Of a stretch of DNA of 64,000 nucleotides, positions 35,665 through 46,500 are shown one piece after another. The notes beneath the pieces are model-generated. The model did no database searches and was not told the origin of the DNA. It worked only from the letters and a program-made list of their open reading frames with translations. How positions within the stretch are numbered: the first letter of the stretch is position 1; each line of letters opens with the position of its first letter. Source of the stretch: Zingiber officinale (Eukaryota; Streptophyta; Magnoliopsida; Zingiberales; Zingiberaceae); the NCBI RefSeq assembly GCF_018446385.1, contig NC_055988.1, positions 165,242,209 through 165,306,208 on the forward strand. Direction: 5' to 3'. The position numbers and the translations under genes were made by a program.

Positions 35665-38600
35665 GAACTCACTTAATTCCGTCGTCCATTTGATGAGCCG
35701 TCCGGATGCCTCTGGATTTAGTAGGACACGTCCGAGCGGGCTATTAGTTTTAACAATGATCGTATGCGCCAAGAAGTATGGGCGAAGGCGCCGAGCGGCC
35801 AGAACCAGAGTGAAAGCCAGCTTCTCAAGCCCAGTGTAGCGAGATTCAGCATCTTTTAAAATGTGACTAAGGAAATATACAGGCTCTTCTCCGCTCGACC
35901 TCACTAAAACTGAGCCGATTGCATGCTCGGTTGAAGACAAGTACATATGAAGTGCTCACCCGCAATCGGCTTGGCTAATATCGGGAGAGAGTTCAGAAAT
36001 GCCTTCAAATCTTCGAACGCCCGGTCGCATTCTTCGTCCCAGTAAAATTTTGTAGCTTTGCGTAAGATCTTGAAAAAAGGAAGGCTCCGGTCGGCGGTTT
36101 TGGAGATGAACCTGGACAGAGCGGTGATCTGACCGGTCAAACGCTGCACTTCCCTTGTATTTCTTGGAGGCGGCATATCTTGTAGAGCTTTCACCTTGCT
36201 GGGATTTGCTTCGATTCCCCGCTCGGTCACTATGTACCCCAGAAAGCGCCCTCCTTTTGCTCCGAACAGGCACTTCTGGGGATTTAGCTTGACTCCATAT
36301 TTGCGCAGCGTTCGGAAGGTTTCCTCCATGTCATTGAAGAGATCGGCCGCTCGGCGGGACTTAATGAGAATATCGTCCACATAAACTTCTAGATTCCGCC
36401 CGATCTGCTCTTTGAATACTTTATTCATCAAGCGCTGATATGTGGCCCCCGCATTCTTCAATCCGAACGGCATTACATTATAGCAATAAGTGTCGTCGGC
36501 CGTCATGAAGCTAACCTTTTTTTTATCTTCACGGGCGAGCGGCACTTGGTGATAGCCCTGGTAGGCGTCGAGCATACAGATTAATTCACAGCCGGCCGTA
36601 GAGTCCACCAGCTGATCTATCCGGGGCAGAGGATAAAAATCTTTCGGGCAAGCTTTGTTGAGATCCCGAAAATCAATGCACACTCTCCACTTGTTGCCTG
36701 GCTTGGAGACTAATACTACGTTAGCCAGTCAGCTCGGGAACTGCACCTCACGTATATGGCCGGCTTTCAAAAGCTTTTCCACCTCCGCCCGGATGATGAC
36801 ATTCTGCTCGGCGCTGAAGTCCCTTTTTCTTTGCTTCACTGGCCAAGCGTCCGGTCGGACATGCAACTCGTGCTGCGCTATGCTCGGCGAAATTCCGGAC
36901 AGCTCATGTGTCGACCAGATGAAGACATCATGATTTCTTCGGAGGCATTGGATCAGCTCATCTTTCTGTTTCTCCTCCAGATCGGACGCAATAAAAGTCG
37001 TGGCATCCGATCGGGTTGGGTGAATCTGCACTTCCTCTTTTTCTTCATAAATTAAAGAGGGTTGCTTTTCGATGATGGCGTTTACCTCAATCCGAGGCGC
37101 CTTCCGAGCGGAATTGGCTTCTGCTCGGACAATCTCGATATAGCATCGCCGAGCCGCTAGCTGATCTCCCCGTACCTCTCCCACTTTGTCCTCCACGGGG
37201 AACTTGATCTTCTGATGGAAGGTTGATACGACCGCTCGGAATTCGCTGAGCGCCGGTCGTCCCAAAATGACATTGTAGGAAGAGGGAGAGTCGACTACCA
37301 CGAAGTTTGTTGTTCTTGTCCTCCTGAGCGGCTCTTCTCCCAGCGAGGTAGCCAGCCGGATCTGTCCGACCGGCTGAACTTCGTTACCAGTGAACTCATA
37401 GAGCGGAGTTGTCATGGGTAGCAGCTCGGCTCGATCAATTTGTAACTGATCGAACGCCTTCTTGAATATGATGTTGACTGAGCTCCCTGTGTCAACAAAT
37501 ACGCGGTGAATAGTGTAATTGGCTATTACCGCTTTGATGAGCAGAGCATCGTCATGGGGTACTTCAACTCCTTCCAAGTCCCCGGGCCTGAAATTAATTT
37601 CGGGTCCTTCCGCTCGTTCTTGGCTACAGCCGACCGCATGAATCTGGAGCTGCCGGACGCTCGCCTTTCTAGCTCGGTTTGAGTCTCCTCCGGTCGGCCC
37701 ACCAGCAATAACGTTGATCTCGCATCGAGAAGTATTGCTTCTATTTTCCTCTTCCCGAGCGGATGGTCGAGACCGTTCTCTGGACGCTCGGCGATTCTCC
37801 TTCCTTGGGGAACGATGCCGATCGGGAGTATGTTGCTGTGGCCTATCAGCTCGCGTCCGATCGGCGTCATGAGTTCTCCGTTTCCTGTCGACCGAGGGAG
37901 ACTGTCGTCCGGCATTCCGGGGCTCAGGATGAGCCACGAAGGGAAGACTTCGGCAATCCCTTGTGTTGTGCGTATCCGTCCGGTGGAAGGAGCAAAACAT
38001 CGGGGTCCATTTCTTTTTTGGCTTGGGCCGGGCGGCGGCTACCTCTTGCACGTGGGACCTGGCATGGGGGGATCGGATTACTTCGGCCCTTGGTCCTCTG
38101 GGCGGCTGATGAACGGCGTGCTGTTTCCGCTCGGCTGGAGGAGCCCGCTCGGTTGGAGTTTCTTTTTTCCTAGCCGCCTGTGCCTCTTCCACGTTGATGT
38201 ATTCGTTCGCCCGGTGTAGCATGTGATCATAGTCTCGGGGCGGCTTTCGGATGAGCGATCGGAAGAAATCCCCATCCACCAGGCCTTGTGTGAAGGCATT
38301 CATCATGGTTTCCGAGGTGGCCGTTGGAATGTCCATCGCCACTTGGTTGAACCGCTGGATGTAAGCTCGAAGCGATTCACGGGCTTCTTGCTTGATGGCG
38401 AACAGGCTCACACTCGTTTTCTGGTAGCGTCGACTGCTCGCAAAATGGTGGAGGAAGGCCGTTCGGAAATCTCTGAAGTTCGTGAAGGATCCGTCCGGCA
38501 ATCTCCGAAACCACCGTTGAGCCGATCCCGAGAGAGTGGTAAGAAAAACTCGGCACTTTACTCCATCTGTATATTGATGGAGAGTAGCTGTGTTATCGAA

Positions 38601-39026
38601 CTTACCCAGATGATCATCTGGGTCGGTTGTCCCATTGTACTCGCCGATCGTCGGAGGCGCGTAGTGCTTTGGCAGAGGGTCTCGTAGAATAGCCTCTGAA
38701 AATTGACGATTGATCCGCTCGGGCGATGCGTCCGCTCGGGGGGCTTTCCCCTTTCTGTCATCTCGCCTAGGCATTTCCTCCGAAGAAGATCCCCTATCCC
38801 TATGAGCTGGTACGGCTTCAGGGGTGCGGAATAGGGCTCGATGAAATGCAACGGTGGTCGGTGGTGCTTCCGCTCGACCACCAGACGCCGATGTTGCTTG
38901 CTGCTCCGGCCGTTCGGCTGTGGCTTTTTGTTTTTGCTCCACGAGCTTGGCGGCCCTTATCTCGATCAGAGCGTCAAGTTCCTCGTTCGAGAGCGTCACC
39001 ACGTGTTGTCGTCCAGCCTCGTCCAT
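35665..39026 (-). pseudogene. Gypsy polyprotein, N-terminal part: gag, protease, RT, first RNase H
   Basis: Starts at ATG 39026 (MDEAGRQHVVTLSNEELDAL), 46 bp after the 5' LTR. The gag domain spans residues about 115-280 (EYNGTTDPDDHLGKF, then SAQRWFRRLP). The protease is near residue 520 (VFVDTGSSVN). RT motifs on the minus strand between 36690 and 36000 include CIDFRDLNKACPKD, MPFGLKNAGATYQ and the catalytic YVDD. The first RNase H follows (to 35665). Two lesions are visible: an in-frame TGA at 36731-36729, at a position where relatives normally have tryptophan, and a one-base loss near 35954 that shifts the frame at the start of RNase H. The reading is then cut off by the copia insertion at 35665. 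Clearly dead as an autonomous element; no restored reading is given. Confidence 0.92.
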
Positions 39027-39071
39027 GGCTGCCGATCGGATGTAGGAGCGTTCCCACAGACGGCGCCAAAT

Positions 39072-39847
39072 TGATCCTGTCCGAATCGCCGAACCAAAGG
39101 ACGCTGGGCACGTGGCGCACTCCTAGTCGATGGTGTAGGCCTCCGTCTGGTCACACGAATCTCCGGCGAACCTGCACAGAAGTCGGGCCGGGAAGGGGTT
39201 CCCGGCGGCGACCCTCCGACGCTCAAGTCAGGTAAGCGGACAGCAAAAGGTGGCTCCGAATATCCAAGAACGCGTACCTCCGGCGAAGGAATAGGCTCTT
39301 TATATAGAACGGTGAAAGAATCAATACACGTCCACCGAGGCGCATACGTGTCCGCAGCCCATACCTCGGTATGTACCTGTCAGAGAGTTTACCTGACACC
39401 ATACTGCTACAGTTCAATCACGTCTTCGATGGGACAACAGAACACCTTGTTGTCAGACTTAGGGTATGGCCTAGCCATAGGACTTGACGGCTGTCAGAAG
39501 ATGTTCCTATCCTTCACCCACCGCCAGGCCGGGACGTCCGTCCGGCCGGCCGACGCGAAGAGCGTCGTCCGGACGGCCTTAATTCCCGGCGCCAGCCGGC
39601 CGGCGCGCCCATTATGTCCTGCCTTCTCTTAGACCTTTCGCTCGGTCATTTACTACTTCATTGAGCGTCGGAACCCCGACCCCTGTCAGGGCGTCTTTCA
39701 CTATCAGACGTGTACGGGCAGGCCGATCGGCCTGCCCTTTTGTCATACGTCCGGTCGGCTCACCCTTCTTCGACGGACCACCTGGCCCTCTGACCTCCAC
39801 GTGGCAGACCCCTCGTTAGGGGATCCTGGGCTGTTACCACCGGATCA
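39072..39847 (-). repeat. 5' LTR of the gypsy element
   Basis: 776 bp, TG...CA, pairs with 23385-24160. It is followed outward by the target duplication ATAGA and inward by the TGGCGCCGT primer-binding site. A minus-strand TATA lies near 39300. Confidence 0.95.
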
Positions 39848-39852
39848 ATAGA

Positions 39853-40307
39853 TATAATATAAGGTCCGACCATCTACTACCAGATTAGTTGGATTATAAA
39901 ATTGGATAAAAAATATATATATAATAAAATTATAAACTCTTAAATTAATATTATTTTTATAATTAACCTTTTAATTAAAAAAAACTCATTTATTCATGGC
40001 AATTTTCAACATTAAAAAACATAAATTATTTTTATAGTTTAATATAAAAAAGGTTTTATTTGAGCGTAATTGTCAAAGTAAAAAAAAAAAAAACAAAGAA
40101 GGCTTTATATTTACGAACATCGTGCGCGCGCTCTCTTGGTTCTCTGTTTTTGATAAATGTGCTCCGACGGATCTTTCCCTTGCGATTTTATTTCTTGATT
40201 GATCTGTTCCGAAGATCGTCTGCAAGCTCTTTTTGATTGAGCGGTGAAGTGCTTCCTATACTCGATCATATCTTTCTTCCTTCGCCGACGCCGACGACGT
40301 TCGCTCC
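39853..40307 (+). other. Upstream region and 5' leader of the MED26-like gene
   Basis: 39853-40100 is very AT-rich. 40105-40307 has higher GC and is the probable core promoter and leader. About 170 bp of it (40115-40285) recurs inverted at 63070-63290. Confidence 0.6.
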
Positions 40308-41311
40308 ATGGCGACCTCCTCGCAGACGGCCGGCGACTCGGACAAGCCATCCATGTCGCTGCCTCCGCTCGATCACCCAGACGAGTCCACGAGCCGCCGG
40401 GATAATACTGCAAAGATGCTCTCCCCCACGCTCAGCGGCGAGGCCGTCGAAGTCAAGGAGTCGGAGGCGGTCGCTGAAGAGATCAAAAAGGAAGAAGGCC
40501 AAGAAGTCCTCGACGAGGTCATGAGGATCAAGGCCATCCTGATAATTCCCAACCAGGTTTGTATTTCAAACAAATTTTCTTCTTCTTCTTCTTGTTCAAA
40601 TCGTTTCGATAACTTGGCGATTAATTCTTGGCAGCGCGAGGACGACCTGTTCGATTCATTGAGCATCCTGCAGCAAACGAAGATCACCGTCGATGTCCTC
40701 CAGGTGCCCATTCAACATTTCTACAATTGATCTGGAATCAATCTCACGATCTTCTCCATTGCTGTTTCGGCAACAGGCGACGATGATCGGAAAAGCTGTG
40801 AATTCTCTGCGCAAGCACACGTCGAAGAAGATTCGCCTCTTCGTTCGAACTCTCATCTCGTGAGTGTCTCTTACCCTGCATAAAATTCACACTTCGAGTC
40901 AAATAGAGATTGTTCCTACTGTTCTTTATTCTGTGCAGAGGCTGGATAGCCTTAGTCGATGAATGGCTTGCACTGAATCCTTCCGCCAGTGTTGAGATAG
41001 AGGAGGGAGCTTCATCGGATGCACCGACTCCCTCGGCCAGAGGAGCTGCTGTTGCCGAAGAGGAAGCAGAGCCACAGAGAACATCGACAGAGCAAGCAGA
41101 GCCAGTTCTTGCTCAACCTGATCTCCAGCCTGGTCTGGATGTGAGTCCAGCCCACCATGCTAGTCTCTGACAGAGTTTATATATATAACGTGGTTGTCTA
41201 ATGTATTTCTTTGATCAGGAAGAGTGCCAGATGGGACTGGACAACCCTACTCGAGGGGTTGAGAAGCCAAGTGTGGTCGATGGGTCGAAGTGTGCTGAGC
41301 AAATTGAATAG
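40308..41311 (+). CDS. Mediator subunit 26-like protein with TFIIS N-terminal domain (short)
   Basis: Five exons join in phase: 40308-40556, 40635-40703, 40777-40859, 40939-41140 and 41219-41311 (696 nt, 231 aa). Residues 1-83 are acidic and Ser/Glu-rich. The TFIIS N-terminal (LW) helical bundle spans about 75-150: DDLFDSLSILQQTKITVDVL, ATMIGKAVNSLRKHTSKKIR, then LVDEWLAL. In MED26 and TFIIS this bundle binds elongation factors and links Mediator to Pol II in the nucleus. A low-complexity Ala/Glu/Pro tail follows. Plant MED26-type proteins are usually longer. In-frame after the TAG at 41309 the reading stays open for some 20 codons (ARQTTH...), where relatives have an ARQ-containing segment. 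The stop may therefore be a truncating mutation. All splice sites are intact. Confidence 0.8.
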
Positions 41312-43585
41312 GCTAGGCAAACTACGCACAGTGACAAACCGACTGGTTCAAGCAGGATGAAAACTCAATGTAAGCATGGTTTGGAAAACATAAATTTTGC
41401 AAATAGTAATCAATGATTCACTAGATCCATTTGAGGATCTGCTCAGTGCTCAATTTGACAAATCTCTAACCTGTCCAATGGTAGAATGTTTATTCGACAA
41501 GAAAATACAGGAAAAGCAACACTATTCCTTGATTCACACATACCATTTGTTCAATCAGCTTGTGTCAGCAAATGCAATACATAACTAAATACAAAACGTC
41601 ACCAGATTAGAGTTCACAAAATGTTCACTCACTCGAGGAGTACTAACAGAGTAGCGCGTGCAGAAACCAATTCATGAGCCTGTTATTATTGAACATATAA
41701 TTTACATACATGAATTCTCACTCGAGGTAGAAGACATGTTTTATCACAATATTAAGGGAAGTTAATAGACGAGTGAAAAACAAAACAAAACAAAAAAAAA
41801 AAGACTGTTAATCTATGTACAATGTATGCTACAGGGAAAATTTGGATCTTCTGGAATCCACCTTATTGGACAACATTGCTGCGGCAGTAGTCCATTTCTA
41901 TCCTAGACCAAGAGCTGCATTTTATCCTCCCCCACCATGTATGAGAGAAATTTTCCCATATGATTTTGCAGCTCACATGACGCTTCATGTGAGAGTTCTC
42001 ATACAATTTGATGGACGAAATATCATTCATCTCCACTATTGCCCTTTGAAAATGAATAAGGGTAATCAGTTTCAGAATAGGAGTGTCAAAAAAGTAACTA
42101 ATGTGCTTTAAAAGAGGGGAAAAACATGCAAGTTATGAAGATTAAAATGGAGGAATGTAATAGACATGACAAACGTTCATCAAAGGTTTTGAAACCATGC
42201 TTGAGGAATTTAGATACCAACCACTGTGCTTGAAATATACAACTGTGATAGAAATATACTTATTTCTCAAATTTGTGAAAATTTTCCCGTATTTTGTAGA
42301 TTTAAGTATCTATTTATCATATCTGATGGGGTTATGATAGAATAATATATAAACTTTGAGCAATGTTTATACAAACAGGTGCTTAATCATCTTTAAGTTT
42401 TAGTTCTATAAAAAAAAATGTCACTACTACTGCAATTCCTAGGGAGGAGAAATAATTTGATTATGTTGCATTTGTATACATTTTTATGAAATTATTATGC
42501 TTACTTGGACATCGTAAGTGGGCAAGTGGGGTGCCCATCGTATGCGGGATTTGCTTTTAGAATGTTGCTTAAAATTGTTGTCAAAAGTCAGTATCAAAAT
42601 CATTAGTTTTGCCTTAAAACTATAGTTTGTCTTCTTCACTAGCAAACTAGCTAGCTAAAAATAGCTCAGTGATAAATTGAGGTGGTTCTTCACTGAGATC
42701 CTAATTCCTGAACTACCTGAGTTGTTGTTTTGTATTTCTGGTGCTTACTATTTGATGGGTGGTTATGCAGAGTTCTGATAGTTATTGTGAAAAGCACGGT
42801 GATTGAGGACATGTGTGCAGTAATTATGATGAACTCTCAACAATGTTTTTATATTTACGCCAATTTTAATGTTGAGTTTAGAGTGTTATAGTATGTCTAT
42901 GGATTATTTGGTTATATTCCATGGTGTGTCCTTCATGTGTACAGCAAATGTAGATAGCTACTTAGCATAACAAGCAAGATAGCCAATTAGCATGTAACTA
43001 TTCTCAACTAGGTACACTTAAATCTAAATCTTGTGCAGGATTGAAACTTAAAAAACAAATGTAGATAGCTAACTAGCATGGCAAGAAAGATGGAACCTCT
43101 TATTCAAGGCAGATAGGCACCCTATCAGCTACCACTCTGTACTCTTTATTGAGAATTTCTATTCCATAATCTATTGACTGATTGAGAATTTCCAGCAAAT
43201 AAAAATTGTCAAGAGGCAGAGGTGCTCCTTTACGTGTTTTAGATGGTCATGCCAATGGAATGCTTTTATGATGCAGTTTGACATAATCAGAGAATGCCAA
43301 TGCCAGGGTTGAACTATTTCCATGACCCTGTTATGTCAAATTACTTCTGCTTACAATATATGCACATTAATTAGATAAATCTATGGGTGCAAGCTACAAT
43401 TCAGTATTCACATAACTTGCAGCAAGATTAGAACGAAGGATAAATAATAACTAGAGGAAGATAAGTTACAGCTGCTTACTGTAAGAATTAACTCAATATT
43501 CCATTGAGAAGTGCCTGATGTTGACGTGGTTGAATACTTGTGCTACCACGATCTTACTTTGATCTACCTTCCCCATTTAATATGA
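41312..43585. other. Intergenic region
   Basis: AT-rich. A small direct repeat, AAATGTAGATAGCTA, occurs at about 42946 and 43060. The ORF-like stretch 41815-42111 (98 codons) has no recognisable domain and is not called. No bounded element was found. Confidence 0.5.
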
Positions 43586-46500
43586 CTATTGATTCTTTTT
43601 TGTTGCTGTTTTAAAGCACCTAGTGAGCTCTCTGTACAACTGCTCCCCTTCGAAAGGCTTTGTCACATAGCCATCCATTTCGAGCTTGCGGCACTTCTCG
43701 TGTGTTGCTTGGATCACATCTGCTGTCATGGCCAAGATGGGAACACGCTGGGGTATTACATTCCCCAGAAAATTCAGTGGCACTTCCCCACTATTTATCT
43801 TACGATTCATGTCAGTTTCCATCTCCCGGATCCTTCTTGTAGCTTCAAATCTAAAGATACACATACAAAAGTTACTATAATGGGTCAAAAAAATTTGCTC
43901 ATGAATCCTTTAAGTATACTTGAGATGTGAGTATTTCACATCTTCTGCATAAGAGAATTTCTATTATTAGAGAAGCCCTAAAATACATTGATGGGAAAAA
44001 AAATCCTGAAGGGATTGTAAACTATAAGGTAAAAAGTATAGTCAAATTGTATGCTAAAACAAAAGTTTACACATGGTAACAAGGATGTCATGATTTTCAA
44101 CAGTGCACTGAATTCTGAGAATTAATTGTGGAAGAAAACGACAAGTGACAAAGCAAGTAAATGGGATGTACCCGTCAATTTCAGGCATTTGAATATCCAT
44201 AAAACAAGCATCAAATCTGTGTGGTGGCTTGAGCATATCTATAGCAATTTTCCCACTATCTGCACAAGTTACTTCAGCACCATATTTTTTCAGAGCACCA
44301 GCTGCTACTCTTAGATTCACAACATTGTCATCAACAACCAGAATCTGTTTCCCATGAAGAAGACTATGCAATGGCAACTGAGGAAGCCGTCCATTCCGGG
44401 AATGTTCCCCATCTCCACAACCCATAACCCTTTGCAGAGATACTTGGAGCATGCTTGCTCTTAGTGGCTTTGTGATTATAGTTGAGACAAATTCCAATGA
44501 ACTAGAAGAGTTCTTTTTTGAAGAAGTTGCAGGATTTGCCAAAAGAATGGCCTTAGGGATATCCAACTGATCATCCTTTAATTTGTTCATAATGAAAGAC
44601 CAAATACCAGCATTTGTCAGCCATATTTCGTGTTCAATTAGCATCAAATTCGTAGCTACTGTCCCACTAGTTATTCGGTTAAGAACTTGATTCGGGTACA
44701 TTTCTATTATAGCATTTATTCCCAGCCTCTGAAGGTGGTATTTAGTGACTTTTGCTCGGACTGGTCTATCATCAACTACCAATGAAGTAAGCCCATGAAA
44801 TTCAAATGATTTATACTCATTTGAGTTATTAGATGATCTTGTAAGGACCACTGTGAAGGTAAAAGTGGAACCAATCTGAGGTTCACTCACAAATCCAATT
44901 TCGCCCTTCATAAGACCAACTAGACACTTACTAATACTCAGACCAATACCAGTCCCCCCATGTATACGAGAAATTGATGGTCTCACCTGCATGAAAGGAG
45001 TGAATACCCGTGACTGGGCTTCATAAGGAATACCCACCCCTGTGTCTTCAACAGATATTATTAAGTTTATTAGATCAGAAGTTGTTGATACAAGCGATGG
45101 ATCAGATGCTGGGAGTTCCTTTTTGAAAATTTTGAAATTTTCCCAGCTACGCCTTCTATCTGCTACCGGAAAGGCACTCAAGCTATTTGCTGAATGGTAT
45201 TCTGTTTCTATGTTCAATGAACTCATCACCTCTTCAGTAAGATGGACAGTCAAGTATATATGTCCTCTCTCAGTGAACTGCAGAAACAAAACCATCTAAG
45301 CATATCGAGTAGCTTCAGTAGGAATATTTCCCAAGGGAAAGGCTAGATACTTACTTTAATTGAATTTGCTATCAGATTTGTGATGATTTGGCGTATTCTT
45401 CCATGATCACCAATGACGACTTCAGGAATTTGATCAGATACATATACTGCCAACTACACAAAATATTCAAGCAGCACAAGAGAAAGAGACTTAGTTTCTG
45501 GGACATCTAAGAACTAGTACGATACCAAAAAATTCACAATACCTCTAGGCCCTTCTCCTGAGCCTTCCCATATAACAGTGACAAAATATCATCCAATACT
45601 GCCCGCAAGTCAAATGGCACGGCTTCAAGCTCAAGCTTACCCGACTCAATCTTTGCTTGATCCAAAACCTCATTAATTAGTGAGACCAAAGCTTTACCGC
45701 TGGCATGGGCAGTTCTAACATAGTCTTCCTGAGTCATGTCAAGATCCGTATCCATAAGCATTTGAAGCATTCCTGGGAAGTCAAAAATTGTTAGCATCTC
45801 ATCATGAGTGATTATTTTCTAATACTAATCAAGTTAAAATAAATTTTGACTCACCCAAGACACCATTCATTGGAGTTCTTATTTCATGAGAAACAGTTGC
45901 CAAGAACTGAACAAGACAGGGTATCAAATATTACATGTGCAAAGCAAGCACATGAAAACAATGAGAAACCACCAAAGACGATAATGTACCTGAGATTTGG
46001 CAACGTCTGCAGCTTCAGCTTGTTTTTTAAGTACCATCATTTGCCTATAATCATCTTCTACCTTTGCAATGCGGCTAACAGTCGCATGAAATATGTATCC
46101 TACTAATAAAGCAATGACAAGAGTTCCAATTGATGTTGTTAATGCAAGCCAAGGCAAAGGAGCCTTCTGTTTGAACCTGTTAAAAACATAAAACATGTAA
46201 GAATTGTTTATTGAAGTTCAGATCCAAAGCAAACCCTAGTTTTATCTAGAGCAATATCTATCAACAGATTTGTACATTACCTGCAATGCATCTCATGCTT
46301 TCTTATTGGATCACCAAAATGAAGGGTACTAATATGGTATATACCAGTACCTGTCACAGTCGAACCATACATGCTAATTGGTCGATCAGGATCTGTTGTA
46401 TCATGAACATTGACCACAATGGAATGCTTGCTAGCAAGTTGGTGAAGTAACTTATCCACTAGAGACTCAACATCAAATATTCCACCTAAATACCTGCAAA

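Larger units (their letters stand above)
26941..35669 (+). mobile_element. Ty1/copia-class non-autonomous element (Sirevirus-like), nested in the gypsy element
   Basis: It is bounded by LTRs 26946-28044 (1099 bp) and 34583-35664 (1082 bp), beginning TGTTGGTGCGG and ending CGGTCTTACA. The 5-bp target duplication GAACT is present at 26941-26945 and 35665-35669. A TGGTATCAGAGC primer-binding site (initiator Met tRNA) sits at 28047-28058, two bases after the LTR. A polypurine tract AAAAAGGGGGAGAT directly precedes the right LTR. Inside are a gag with a CCHC knuckle, a 1.1-kb AT-rich array and a separate spliced-looking ORF. No protease, integrase, RT or RNase H was seen in 6.5 kb, so it would need proteins from an autonomous relative. 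Repeated GGGGGAG tracts (29975, 33730, 34440, 34573) recall Sireviruses. Confidence 0.9.
23380..39852 (-). mobile_element. Ty3/gypsy LTR retrotransposon, Tat-like lineage, split by a nested copia element
   Basis: It is bounded by two 776-bp LTRs (23385-24160 and 39072-39847) starting TG and ending CA. A 5-bp target duplication, ATAGA, flanks it at 23380-23384 and 39848-39852. The element reads on the minus strand: the 5' LTR is the right one. Next comes a TGGCGCCGT primer-binding site complementary to the 3' end of plant tRNA-Asp (39066-39058), then gag-protease-RT-RNase H, a second RNase H and integrase. A purine-rich tract precedes the left LTR (24161-24180). Two RNase H domains and no chromodomain fit the Tat branch. 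Internal coding is broken three ways (stop, frameshift, insertion), so it cannot act on its own. By eye the LTRs differ at roughly 20 positions. Confidence 0.93.

Noticed and set aside
38996-39226. Short frames crossing the gypsy LTR/gag border
   Set aside because: Repeated in the other LTR and lacking domains.
41815-42111. 98-aa plus frame in the intergenic region
   Set aside because: No domain, no splice context, ordinary codon composition for AT-rich DNA.
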